DNA from: an uncultured Rhodobacterales bacterium
GTDB taxonomy: Bacteria; Pseudomonadota; Alphaproteobacteria; Rhodobacterales; Rhodobacteraceae
DNA: 58,303 nucleotides
Assembly (NCBI GenBank): GCA_903873585.1
Contig: CAIQOV010000055.1
Location: 1 to 58,303 of the forward strand
Direction: 5' to 3'
The notes beneath the pieces were generated by a model. That model made no database searches. It saw only the letters and a program-made list of their open reading frames with translations, and had not been told where the DNA came from. A program made the position numbers and the translations under genes. Of this stretch, positions 28,213 through 36,818 are shown one piece after another; position 1 is the first letter of the stretch, and every line of letters starts with the position of its first letter.

Positions 28213-29292
28213 ATGACCATGATTTCCCGCCGCACGCTGTTTAAAGGCGCAGGGGCTGCAACGCTTGCAACCCTCGCCTCGCCCGCTTTGGCAGAAGACA
28301 AAGTCAAAGTCGGCTTTATCTTCCTTGGCCCGATTGGCGACTATGGCTGGACTTGGGCCCATAACTAAGGCCGTGAAGCGATTGACGCCGAACTGGGCGA
28401 CAAGGTCGAAACGATCTATGTCGAGAACGTGGCCGAAGACGCCAGCGCCATTCCGGTTCTGCGCGATCTGGCCCAGCAGGGCTGCAAGCTGATCTTCACA
28501 ACCTCTTATGGGTACATGGACCAGACCCTGCAAGTCGCAGGCGAGTTCCCCGATGTGAAGTTTGAACACTGCACCGGCTTCAAGCGGGCTGACAACGTGT
28601 CGACCTACAACTCAAAATTCCACGAAGGCCGCGCCGTTTTGGGCACCATCGCGGGCAAAATGTCGACCTCGGGCGTTCTGGGCTACCTTGGCTCGTACAA
28701 AGTGCCGGAAGTTGTCTTGGGCGTGAACGCTTTCGCGCTGGCAGCGCAAAAGCAAAATCCGGCGGCGACCGTGAAACTGGTGCTGATCGACAGCTGGTTT
28801 GACCCGCCAAAAGAAGCTGCTGCGACCGAAACGCTGATCAACTTGGGCTGTGACATTGTCACCACCCACACCGACAGCCCCGGACCGCTGCAAATTCTGG
28901 AACAAAAGGGCCTGCACGGCTTTGGCCAAGGCGCTGACATGTCGGCCTTTGCCCCCAACGCGCACCTGACCGCCATCGAAGACATCTGGGGCCCCTATTA
29001 TGTGGAACGCACCAAGGCGCTTTTGGACGGGTCTTGGGCTTCGACCGACACTTGGGATGGCTTCAAAGAAGGCACCGTCGTGATTGCCCCCTACTCCAAG
29101 GACGTGCCCGCTGATGTGGCCGCTTTGGCTGACGGCGTGCAAGCCGGCTACAAAGACGGCTCTTATGACATCTTCACCGGCCCGATCTATGATCAAGACG
29201 GCAATCTGAAGGTGAAAGAGGGCGAAGTGATGGCTTTGGGTGACTTGGCCGTTATGGATTGGTTCGTCAAAGGCGTTGAAAGCGCGTCGTGA
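28213..29292 (+). pseudogene. BMP-family nucleoside-binding protein with in-frame stop
   Basis: The reading frame starts at ATG 28213 after a good AGGAG and encodes a Tat-like signal (SRRTLFKGAGAATLATLA then SPALA) and the mature start DKVKVGFIFLGPIGDYGWTW. At 28366-28368 the frame has TAA after AHN, and the same frame then continues without break (GREAIDAELGDKVETIYVEN) to 29292, giving a normal 359-codon length. In relatives this position is usually Gln or another residue before GR, so one base change explains it. A restart at GTG 28429 would lack the signal. Either the importer has lost its binding protein or this is a sequencing error; the rest of the frame shows no decay. Confidence 0.85.
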
Positions 29293-29310
29293 TCTGACCC
29301 TTTCGTTTGG

Positions 29311-29339
29311 AAAAGGCCCGCAGCACTGCGGGCCTTTTT
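29311..29339 (+). terminator. Rho-independent terminator of the importer operon
   Basis: GGCCCGCA-GCAC-TGCGGGCC is a perfect 8-bp stem extended by A/T pairs (AAAA before, TTTTT after). It lies 19 bp after the binding-protein stop and is the clearest intrinsic terminator in the window. Confidence 0.93.
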
Positions 29340-29436
29340 CGGTTTCAGGCCCACCGTCTGCCCACCGTCTGCCCTGCGCCTTGGCCTTGTGCCTTAAGGC
29401 AATCCGTGGAAAACCTGTGCCAAAATGGAGGCTTTG

Positions 29437-30516
29437 ATGGACGCGGATTTCCTGATCATTGGCGGTGGAATTGCAGGGGTTTCGGCCTCAGCCCGCTTGG
29501 CACCGCATGGCAAGGTCGTGCTGGTAGAGGCGGAAAAGGCGCTGGCGCATCATGCCTCGGGCCGATCAGCGGCGCTTTACGAACCGCGCTATGGATTGCC
29601 GCCGGTGGTTGGCCTGTCGATGGCATCAGGCGCGTACTTTCGCGCGACAGATGGCATCTTAAGCCCGCGCGGCTTGATGGTTCTGGCGCGGGCCGATCAG
29701 GCCGACCAGTTTGCCCATGAGGCGGGTGATTTGGGGGTGGAACAGATTTCCTTTGCCCAAGCGCAGGCCATCGTGCCGATCTTGAACCCCGAAAAAGTGG
29801 CGCTGGCCGCTTGGGCCGAACACGCGTGGGATATTGACACCGACCTTTTGCTGCAAGGCTTTGCCAAAACCGCGCGGGCCCATGGCGCGGTTTATCACTT
29901 GGGCGCGCAGGTCACCGCGATTGCCAAAATCTCCGGTGGTTGGCGGGTCACGGCAGGCGGCCAAGACATCACCGCCCGCCTGCTGATCAACGCCGCAGGC
30001 GCTTGGGTGGATGAGGTGGCCAAGTTGGCAGGCGTGGCACCTTTGGGCTTTCAGCCCAACCGCCGGTCGATGGCGCGTATTCCGGCACCGGGGGGGCATG
30101 ATGTGTCAAAATGGCCGATGATCTTTGGCTGTGGTGAAACGTGGTATGCCAAACCCGATGCGGGGGCGCTGATTGTGTCGCCCGCCGAAGAACACCCGAT
30201 GCCGCCGCATGATGCTTGGGCTGATGACATGGTGCTGGCCGAAGGGTTGGCGCGGTATGAAGAGATGGTGACAGAACCTGTCACACGGCTGATCACCTCA
30301 TGGGCGGGCTTGCGCACCTTTTCACCCGACCGCTCTTTGGTGATCGGGCGGGATGTGGGTGCGCCTGATTTTGTCTGGCTGGCGGGGCAAGGCGGGTATG
30401 GGTTCCAAACCTCGCCCGCAGCCAGCCAGTTGGTGACGGACTTGATCACGGGGGCCGCACCCACGTTGGACGCAAGCTTGGTCGCCGACCTTTCGCCGCG
30501 CAGGTTTGCCCCTTAA
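29437..30516 (+). CDS. FAD-dependent oxidoreductase, DAO family
   Basis: A 359-residue amine/amino-acid oxidase-like flavoprotein. It begins with the dinucleotide-binding motif (DFLIIGGGIAGVSASARLAP), has ASGRSAALYEPRYG, and ends with SLVIGRDVGAPDFVWLAGQG then GYGFQTSPA, the FAD-closing segment of the DAO family. Likely reaction: oxidation of a D-amino acid, glycine derivative or other secondary amine; the substrate cannot be told. GGAGG lies five bases before ATG 29437; an ATG at 29425 overlaps that site and is less likely. It is preceded by a terminator and stands alone. Confidence 0.85.
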   Translation: MDADFLIIGGGIAGVSASARLAPHGKVVLVEAEKALAHHASGRSAALYEPRYGLPPVVGLSMASGAYFRATDGILSPRGLMVLARADQADQFAHEAGDLGVEQISFAQAQAIVPILNPEKVALAAWAEHAWDIDTDLLLQGFAKTARAHGAVYHLGAQVTAIAKISGGWRVTAGGQDITARLLINAAGAWVDEVAKLAGVAPLGFQPNRRSMARIPAPGGHDVSKWPMIFGCGETWYAKPDAGALIVSPAEEHPMPPHDAWADDMVLAEGLARYEEMVTEPVTRLITSWAGLRTFSPDRSLVIGRDVGAPDFVWLAGQGGYGFQTSPAASQLVTDLITGAAPTLDASLVADLSPRRFAP

Positions 30517-30529
30517 GCGCCCTAGGCCC

Positions 30530-30550
30530 ACGGGGGTTTCACACCCCCGT
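30530..30550. terminator. Palindromic hairpin after the DAO-family gene
   Basis: ACGGGGGT-TTCAC-ACCCCCGT is a perfect 8-bp stem 14 bp after the stop. The loop and stem resemble the hairpin half of block-hairpin repeat copy 5 in reverse, but the conserved block is missing, so it may be a partial copy or simply a terminator. Confidence 0.6.
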
Positions 30551-30662
30551 TAAGGAGGTGTGCCTTCGGTGAATCGGTTTGGATTTTTCAATGTTTTTCG
30601 GTCGCAATCGCTTTGCGTTACCGCTAGCTTAAGGCCGAAGCGGGGCATTTCGGGGGGACACG

Positions 30663-31652
30663 ATGCATCTGTCGCAACTAAGCGTGGCCAAGGGCGTGCA
30701 GGTCGTCGCGCGCGAGGGCGCTGTGGCGCGCGCGGTTTTGGGGGCTGGGTCGGTTTACGATCTGGCTTTGGCCGCCGTGGTGGCTGGGCGCAGCTTGGCG
30801 CAAGAAGTGGCGCTGCGCGGTTTGGGCGATGTGGTAGATTTGGCGGCAGCGGCGCGTGAAGGCCGATTGCTGCTGCCCGTGACCCATCCCGATCCGGCCC
30901 ATTTGCATATGACAGGCACGGGGCTGACACATCTTGGATCAGCCTCGGCCCGCGATGCGATGCATGCCAAGTTGGGGCAAGCCGAAACGCTGACCGACTC
31001 TATGAGGATGTTTCGCATGGGGCTAGAAGGCGGGCGACCCGCAGCGGGCGCGGTAGGCGCGCAGCCGGAATGGTTTTACAAAGGCAACGGCCACGCCGCT
31101 GTTGCCCCGGGCGCAGCCCTTCTGGCCCCCGGCTTTGCCGAAGATGGCGGCGAAGAGCCTGAGGTGGCTGGCGTTTACATTGCAGGCCCTGACGGGCGCG
31201 TACACCGCATCGGTTGGGCCTTGGGCAATGAGTTTTCCGATCATGTGACCGAGCGGGTCAATTACCTGTGGCTGGCCCATTCCAAGCTGCGCGTGGCCTC
31301 TTACGGCCCAGAAATCCTTGTGGGCGACCTGCCCGCCGACATTCGCGGCACCAGCCGCATCCGCCGCGATGGTGCTGTGATCTGGGAGAAGCCCTTCCTG
31401 TCGGGCGAAGCGAATATGTCGCACACCATCGCCAATCTGGAACACCATCATTTCAAATACGACATCTTCCGCCAATCCGGCGATCTGCACGTGCATTTCT
31501 TTGGCACCGCGACCCTTTCGGTGGCAGATGGCATCAAAACCCAAGCAGGCGATGTGTTCGAGATTGACTCGCCCACCTTCGGCCTGCCCCTGATCAACCC
31601 CCTCGCCTTTGCGCCAGCGCAAGACGGGGCCCAAACCGTGACAGCTTTGTGA
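30663..31652 (+). CDS. FAH-family dehydratase/hydrolase (GguC/AraD1-like)
   Basis: A 329-residue protein of the fumarylacetoacetate-hydrolase superfamily, resembling the group annotated as GguC or AraD1. The fold's metal-site region appears as GWALGNEFSDHVTERVNYLW near residue 182, followed by LAHSKLR, LVGDLPADIRGTSRI and the late FFGTATLSVADG. The Caulobacter 2-keto-3-deoxy-D-xylonate dehydratase XylX belongs to this superfamily, and the three genes downstream supply the other steps of such a pathway. I infer that it dehydrates a 2-keto-3-deoxypentonate to 2-oxoglutarate semialdehyde. It is first in the operon, 7 bp before the IlvD/Edd gene. Confidence 0.8.
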   Translation: MHLSQLSVAKGVQVVAREGAVARAVLGAGSVYDLALAAVVAGRSLAQEVALRGLGDVVDLAAAAREGRLLLPVTHPDPAHLHMTGTGLTHLGSASARDAMHAKLGQAETLTDSMRMFRMGLEGGRPAAGAVGAQPEWFYKGNGHAAVAPGAALLAPGFAEDGGEEPEVAGVYIAGPDGRVHRIGWALGNEFSDHVTERVNYLWLAHSKLRVASYGPEILVGDLPADIRGTSRIRRDGAVIWEKPFLSGEANMSHTIANLEHHHFKYDIFRQSGDLHVHFFGTATLSVADGIKTQAGDVFEIDSPTFGLPLINPLAFAPAQDGAQTVTAL

Positions 31653-31659
31653 GGATAGC

Positions 31660-33402
31660 ATGACCTTTAAACCCGCCGCATGGCCCCGCAAACTGCGCTC
31701 GCAAACTTGGTTTGGCGGCACGTCGAAAGACAATATCTACCACCGCGGCTGGATGAAGAACCAAGGCTTCCCGCCTGATCTGTTCGATGGCCGCCCCGTG
31801 ATTGGCATCTTGAACACGTGGTCAGAACTGACGCCGTGCAACGCGCATCTGAACGACCTCGCCCAGCGCGTGAAGCACGGCATTTACGAGGCGGGCGGCT
31901 TTCCTGTCGAAGTGCCAGTCTTTTCCACCAGCGAAAGCGCGTTTCGCCCCACGGCGATGATGTTTCGCAACCTTGCCTCTATGGCGGTGGAAGAGCAGAT
32001 GCGCGGCCAGCCGATGGATGGCTGCGTGCTGCTTGTGGGCTGTGATAAGACCACTCCCTCGCTGCTGATGGCTGCGGCCTCGACCGACTTGCCGTCGATC
32101 ATCGTGACAGGCGGGCCGATGCTGAACGGCTATTATAAGAACGAACGGGTCGGGTCGGGAACCCACCTTTGGAAATTCTCGGAAGCGGTCAAGGCCGGCA
32201 CCATGACCAAGGAAGAGTTTGTTGAAGCTGAAGCCTCGATGAGCCGCTCGCCCGGATCGTGCAACACGATGGGCACGGCATCTACCATGGCATCCATGGC
32301 GGAAGCTTTGGGCATGGCGCTGTCAGGCAATGCGGCAATTCCCGCAGTGGACAGCCGCCGCAGGGTGATGGCGCAGCTCACAGGGCGGCGGATTGTGCAG
32401 ATGGTGAAGGATGACCTGAAGCCGTCTGACATCTTGAAGAAAGAGGCGTTTGAAAACGCCATCCGCACCAATGCCGCCATTGGCGGGTCAACCAATGCCG
32501 TGATCCACTTGCTGGCCATCGCCGGCCGCGCGGGCATTGACCTGACGCTGGAAGATTGGGACCGTTGCGGCCGCGATGTGCCCACGATTGTGAACCTGAT
32601 GCCTTCGGGCAAATACCTGATGGAAGAGTTCTTCTATGCCGGCGGCTTGCCCGTGGTGATCCAACGGCTTGGCGAGGCGGGGTTGTTGCACAAAGATGCG
32701 CTGACCGTATCGGGCGAAACGATGTGGGATCAGGTCAAAGACGTGGTCAACCACAACGCCGATGTGATCCTGCCCGCTGACAAAGCGCTGACGCAATCGG
32801 GCGGCGTGGTGGTGGTAAAGGGCAATCTGGCCCCCAAGGGCGCTGTGCTCAAACCCTCTGCCGCAACCCCCGCCCTGATGACACACCGTGGCCGCGCCGT
32901 GGTGTTCGAAGACATTGACGATTACAAAGCCAAGATCAACGACGAGGCGCTGGATATCGACGAGACCTGCGTCATGGTGCTGAAAAACTGCGGCCCCAAG
33001 GGTTATCCCGGCATGGCCGAGGTCGGCAATATGGGCCTGCCGCCCAAGGTGCTGCGCAAAGGGATCACCGATATGGTGCGCATTTCCGATGCGCGCATGT
33101 CGGGCACGGCTTTTGGTACGGTGGTGCTGCACACCTCGCCAGAGGCGGCTGCAGGCGGGCCGCTGGCTGTGGTGCAAAACGGCGACATGATCACGCTGGA
33201 CGTGCCCAACCGCAGCTTGCATCTGGAAGTGTCGGATGAGGAACTGGCCGCCCGCTTGGCCAAATGGCAAAGCCGGATCGTGCCGCCACCTTCGGGCTAT
33301 GCACTGCTGCACCATCTGCACGTGCAAGGGGCCGATACGGGAGCAGACCTTGATTTCCTGAATGGTGGCCGGGGCAATCCGGTGGGCAAAGACTCGCACT
33401 AA
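31660..33402 (+). CDS. IlvD/Edd-family sugar-acid dehydratase
   Basis: A 580-residue Fe-S dehydratase of the IlvD/Edd family. Cluster-ligand cysteines are visible in LLVGCDKTTPS near residue 127 and SPGSCNTMGTAS near 196, and the C-terminal half has DETCVMVLKNCGPKGYPGM and MSGTAFGT. The starting RSQTWFGGTSKDNIYHRGWM is typical of the pentonate dehydratases (arabinonate/xylonate) and not of dihydroxyacid dehydratase. It would convert an aldonate such as L-arabinonate or D-xylonate into the 2-keto-3-deoxy acid used by the FAH-family neighbour. Confidence 0.87.
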   Translation: MTFKPAAWPRKLRSQTWFGGTSKDNIYHRGWMKNQGFPPDLFDGRPVIGILNTWSELTPCNAHLNDLAQRVKHGIYEAGGFPVEVPVFSTSESAFRPTAMMFRNLASMAVEEQMRGQPMDGCVLLVGCDKTTPSLLMAAASTDLPSIIVTGGPMLNGYYKNERVGSGTHLWKFSEAVKAGTMTKEEFVEAEASMSRSPGSCNTMGTASTMASMAEALGMALSGNAAIPAVDSRRRVMAQLTGRRIVQMVKDDLKPSDILKKEAFENAIRTNAAIGGSTNAVIHLLAIAGRAGIDLTLEDWDRCGRDVPTIVNLMPSGKYLMEEFFYAGGLPVVIQRLGEAGLLHKDALTVSGETMWDQVKDVVNHNADVILPADKALTQSGGVVVVKGNLAPKGAVLKPSAATPALMTHRGRAVVFEDIDDYKAKINDEALDIDETCVMVLKNCGPKGYPGMAEVGNMGLPPKVLRKGITDMVRISDARMSGTAFGTVVLHTSPEAAAGGPLAVVQNGDMITLDVPNRSLHLEVSDEELAARLAKWQSRIVPPPSGYALLHHLHVQGADTGADLDFLNGGRGNPVGKDSH

Positions 33403-33414
33403 GGGGCACATTTC

Positions 33415-34326
33415 ATGAAAATCGCCTTGGTGGGCATTGGCAAAATCGCCCTAGATCAGCACGTGCCCGCCATCGCGGCCTCGCCCGAGTGGGAACTGGC
33501 CGCCACCGTCAGCCGCAGCGGGCGGGTTGAGGGGGTGCCAGCCTTTACCGACTTTGACACCTTTCTGGCCGAGCGCCCCGATGTGACTGTCGTCTCGCTG
33601 TGTATGCCCCCCGTGCCGCGCTATGCCTATGCGGCGGCAGCCTTGCAGGCGGGGCGGCACGTGATGCTGGAAAAGCCGCCGGGCGCCACCTTGGCCGAGG
33701 TGTATGATCTGCAAGCCATGGCCGCAGCAACAGGCTTAACGCTTTACACCACATGGCACAGCCGCATGGCCCATGGCGTGGCTGCGGCCAAGGCGTGGCT
33801 GGCCGATACCACCGTCACAAGCGCCCACATCACATGGCGTGAAGATGTGCGCAAATGGCATCCGGGGCAGGATTGGGTCTTTGAACCGGGCGGCATGGGG
33901 GTCTTTGATCCGGGCAGCAACGCCCTGTCGATCCTTACCCATGTCTTGCCAAAGCCCGTCCACCTTACGGCAGCAACGCTCGACTTTCCCGCTAACCGCC
34001 AAACCCCCATCGCGGCCCAGATGACCTTTTCCGGCGGTGTCACTGCCGATTTTGACTGGCGCCAAACCGGCCCACAAACTTGGGACATCACCTTTGAAAC
34101 CCCCAAAGGCGCACTCGCCCTGCGCATGGGTGGCAATGTGCTGGAGATCGGTGGCAAGCCTGCGGGCGGGCAAAACACCATCATGGGCGAATACCCCGCC
34201 CTTTACGCCCGCATGGCCGATCTTGTGCGCCTCAAACACTCCGAGGTCGACCTTGCCCCGATGATCCATGTGGCCGACGCCCTCACCCTCGGCGCGCGGC
34301 GCGAGGTAGACGCCTTCCACTTCTAA
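33415..34326 (+). CDS. Gfo/Idh/MocA sugar 1-dehydrogenase
   Basis: A 303-residue NAD(P)-dependent oxidoreductase with the N-terminal Rossmann motif (KIALVGIGKIALDQHVPAI), the EKPP motif (HVMLEKPPGATLAE) and WREDVRKWHPGQDW in the catalytic half. This pattern resembles the galactose/arabinose 1-dehydrogenases of the family, which oxidise the sugar to its lactone. It would give the first step of the operon's pentose pathway; the lactonase is not encoded here. A block-hairpin repeat begins 3 bp after the stop. Confidence 0.83.
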   Translation: MKIALVGIGKIALDQHVPAIAASPEWELAATVSRSGRVEGVPAFTDFDTFLAERPDVTVVSLCMPPVPRYAYAAAALQAGRHVMLEKPPGATLAEVYDLQAMAAATGLTLYTTWHSRMAHGVAAAKAWLADTTVTSAHITWREDVRKWHPGQDWVFEPGGMGVFDPGSNALSILTHVLPKPVHLTAATLDFPANRQTPIAAQMTFSGGVTADFDWRQTGPQTWDITFETPKGALALRMGGNVLEIGGKPAGGQNTIMGEYPALYARMADLVRLKHSEVDLAPMIHVADALTLGARREVDAFHF

Positions 34327-34329
34327 CCC

Positions 34330-34384
34330 CTTTCATACTTGCCCAAATATCCCACGGGGGTGCGGGGGTGTGAAACCCCCGCGG
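34330..34384 (+). repeat. Block-hairpin intergenic repeat, copy 5
   Basis: CTTTCATACTTGCCCAAATA then TCCCACGGG, followed by GCGGGGGT-GTGAA-ACCCCCGC. It lies inside the pentose operon between two co-oriented genes, so if it terminates transcription the aldehyde dehydrogenase gene would need its own promoter or read-through. Confidence 0.83.
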
Positions 34385-34425
34385 CAACGCCAGCCCCAAG
34401 GCCCAACGCTGACAGGAGACGACAG

Positions 34426-35934
34426 ATGCTGACCGGACACCACCTTATTGCAGGCCATTGGGTTGCAGGCGACACCACCTTCGCGTCCTCTCCGGCCACG
34501 GGCCCTGCCCTCGCCTACGCCGTGGGCACTCCGGCGCATATCCATACCGCCGTGCAAGCGGCCGAGGCGGCTTATCCCAGCTTCTCCGCCCTGCCCCGCG
34601 CCACCCGCGCGGCGTTTTTAGACCGCATCGCGGATGAGATCGAAGCGCGCGGGGCCGAGATCACCGCGATTGGCACCGCCGAAACCGGCCTGCCCACAGC
34701 GCGCCTTGAAGGCGAGCGTGGCCGCACCACCGGCCAGTTGCGCTTGTTTGCCAGCCATATTCGCGCGGGCGACTATCTCGATCGCCGCCATGATGCCTCC
34801 CAACCCGACCGTAAGCCTGCACCCCGCCCCGATATCAAAATGGTGCAACGCCCCATCGGCCCCGTGGCGGTGTTTGGCGCGTCAAACTTCCCCTTGGCCT
34901 TTTCCACGGCGGGGGGGGACACCGCCTCGGCCCTAGCTGCGGGCTGTCCTGTGGTGGTCAAGGGCCACTCTGCCCATCCCGGCACAGCCGAAATTGTGGC
35001 CCAAGCGATCCATGCCGCGATCACGGCGATGGGGCTGCATCCGGGGGTGTTTTCCTTGGTGCAGGGCGGCAAGCGCGATGTGGGCGAAAGCTTGGTGCAA
35101 CACCCGCTGATCAAGGCCGTGGGCTTCACAGGTTCGCTTGGCGGCGGGCGGGCCTTGTTTGACCTATGCGCGCAAAGGCCCGAACCCATCCCCTTCTTTG
35201 GCGAACTTGGGTCGGTCAACCCGATGTTCCTGCTGCCCGCAGCCCTTGACGCGCGCGGTGACGCCATCGCCAAAGGCTGGGCCGCGTCGCTGACGATGGG
35301 CGCAGGCCAGTTCTGCACCAACCCCGGCATCGCCGTGGTGATCGACGGGTCAGCCGCGCAAGCATTCATCACCGCCGCCCACGACGCTTTGGCGCAAACC
35401 GCCAGCCAAACCATGCTGACCGACGGCATCGCCGCCGCTTACCGCGCGGGCCGCGACCGCGTTGCCGCACAAACCGGCGTGCGCGCAGTGCTGACCTCGG
35501 TCTGCGATATGCGTCAGGCGACACCCTATCTGTTCGAAGTGTCGGGCGACGATTGGCTGGGCAACCACGCCTTGTCCGAGGAAGTCTTCGGCCCCCTTGG
35601 CCTGATCGTGCGCGTGCGCGATGTGGCCCAAATGCTGGCGGTGGCGCAAAGCCTTGAGGGCCAGTTGACCTGCACCCTGCACCTTGACGATGCTGACACA
35701 GACCTTGGTCAAACCCTGCTGCCGATCTTGGAACGCAAAGCTGGCCGCATTCTGGCAAACGGCTTTCCCACCGGCGTCGAAGTGGTCGATGCCCAAGTGC
35801 ACGGCGGCCCCTATCCGGCCAGCACCAACTTTGGCGCAACCTCGGTCGGCACGCTGTCGATCCGCCGCTGGCTGCGCCCGGTCGCCTACCAAAACCTGCC
35901 CGACGCCCTGCTGCCCGCCGACCTGCGGGGATAA
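34426..35934 (+). CDS. 2,5-dioxovalerate (2-oxoglutarate semialdehyde) dehydrogenase
   Basis: A 502-residue aldehyde dehydrogenase. The NAD(P)-binding segment has FGASNFPLAFS and GFTGSLGGGRALF; the catalytic Glu is in FFGELGSVNPMF and the catalytic Cys in MGAGQFCTNPG. These features, notably FGELGSVNP and QFCTNPG, match the NADP-type ketoglutarate semialdehyde dehydrogenases, which form 2-oxoglutarate as the last step of Weimberg-type pentose or sugar-acid routes. The ATG at 34426 has AGGAG seven bases before; the frame is open 29 codons further into the repeat. Confidence 0.87.
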   Translation: MLTGHHLIAGHWVAGDTTFASSPATGPALAYAVGTPAHIHTAVQAAEAAYPSFSALPRATRAAFLDRIADEIEARGAEITAIGTAETGLPTARLEGERGRTTGQLRLFASHIRAGDYLDRRHDASQPDRKPAPRPDIKMVQRPIGPVAVFGASNFPLAFSTAGGDTASALAAGCPVVVKGHSAHPGTAEIVAQAIHAAITAMGLHPGVFSLVQGGKRDVGESLVQHPLIKAVGFTGSLGGGRALFDLCAQRPEPIPFFGELGSVNPMFLLPAALDARGDAIAKGWAASLTMGAGQFCTNPGIAVVIDGSAAQAFITAAHDALAQTASQTMLTDGIAAAYRAGRDRVAAQTGVRAVLTSVCDMRQATPYLFEVSGDDWLGNHALSEEVFGPLGLIVRVRDVAQMLAVAQSLEGQLTCTLHLDDADTDLGQTLLPILERKAGRILANGFPTGVEVVDAQVHGGPYPASTNFGATSVGTLSIRRWLRPVAYQNLPDALLPADLRG

Positions 35935-35944
35935 AATGTAAAAA

Positions 35945-36029
35945 GGAAACGCCAGATATCTGCCAGCCCACTTGATACCGCTCTTGCCGCTGCAAGGGCG
36001 ATCCTCTGAGAGGCAGGCTTGGCGTTTCC
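35945..36029 (+). other. Long inverted-repeat structure after the pentose operon
   Basis: GGAAACGCCA at 35945-35954 pairs perfectly with TGGCGTTTCC at 36020-36029. Inside, CTGCC pairs with GGCAG and CTTGC with GCAAG around a short loop, so the 85 nt can fold into one long interrupted hairpin. It begins 10 bp after the aldehyde dehydrogenase stop. It may be a terminator or processing site, a small RNA, or a miniature inverted-repeat element; I do not recognise it. Confidence 0.6.
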
Positions 36030-36194
36030 ATCCTATAAAGGCGTTAAAACCTTTTCCTCAAGCTGTCTATTTCCCAAGAACGGGCTGTGGTTTGTAGCGT
36101 CGGTGAATTCCGGCACGCCCTAGCCAGTTTTTACCGACCAAGTCCCTGTCACGCAGTTCGAGCGCCACGAACGCCCAAACACTGCGTTTCGCAT

Positions 36195-36818
36195 TTACGA
36201 ATGCGCGTTATAAAACGGGCCAATGTGGTCTTCCAGCAGCCCTATCGCCAAGGTTTTTTCCTCGGCGTAATCTGGGCGCCCTGAATAGCACCAACGCAGC
36301 CAAAGACCGTCGAGCAATGCGAAGAACAGTTTTGCCACCTCGGCGGGAAGAGCAGTCTTGCCGCGCAGGGTGCAAATTATACCAAGAACGCTCTCCATTT
36401 CGCGGACATCTTCTTCGTCGCGCTGCATGACGCCGGTGCGCATTTCTACATCTTGAATTGCAAGTTCAAAAATCGGCAGCCAAACCAGCAGATTATCGCG
36501 GCTATAATAACTGGGGTGAAAATTTCGGTCCACAATATTGCAAAGGGCAACAAGGGCGGTTTCCAGCGTTTCGGGCACCTCTGTCTGGGTGCCTTTTTTT
36601 GCAGCGACAACGCTATGCAGTAAAGCTTTGATCAGCCCGTCGATGCCGCCGAAATGGTGGCCAATAAGCCCAATAGCCACGCCAGCTTCTTTAGCCACAA
36701 CAGCAAGACCAAACCCGCGCAATCCCCCTTTGACCAAGGCAGCCCGTGCGGAAGCAATAATCCGCTCTCGACGTTCAGGAACTGGAAGCCTTCTCTTTGT
36801 GTCTTCTGCGCCGGTCAT
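36195..36818 (-). CDS. TetR-family transcriptional regulator (BetI-like)
   Basis: A 207-residue regulator with an N-terminal helix-turn-helix: RRERIIASARAALVKGGLRG is helix 1, followed by GLAVVAKEAGVAIGLIGHHF, whose end (HHFGG) is the recognition helix. The C-terminal all-helical part resembles BetI-type ligand domains (NLLVWLPIFELAIQD, FFALLDGLWLRW). Ligand and targets are unknown. It faces away from the enzymes downstream at 37.3 kb and towards the pentose operon's 3' end, so it has no obvious partner. Confidence 0.85.
   Translation of the reverse strand: MTGAEDTKRRLPVPERRERIIASARAALVKGGLRGFGLAVVAKEAGVAIGLIGHHFGGIDGLIKALLHSVVAAKKGTQTEVPETLETALVALCNIVDRNFHPSYYSRDNLLVWLPIFELAIQDVEMRTGVMQRDEEDVREMESVLGIICTLRGKTALPAEVAKLFFALLDGLWLRWCYSGRPDYAEEKTLAIGLLEDHIGPFYNAHS

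Noticed and set aside
29346-29372. Tandem CCCACCGTCTG units after the importer terminator.
   Set aside because: Only two units; too short to call a functional repeat or CRISPR-like array.
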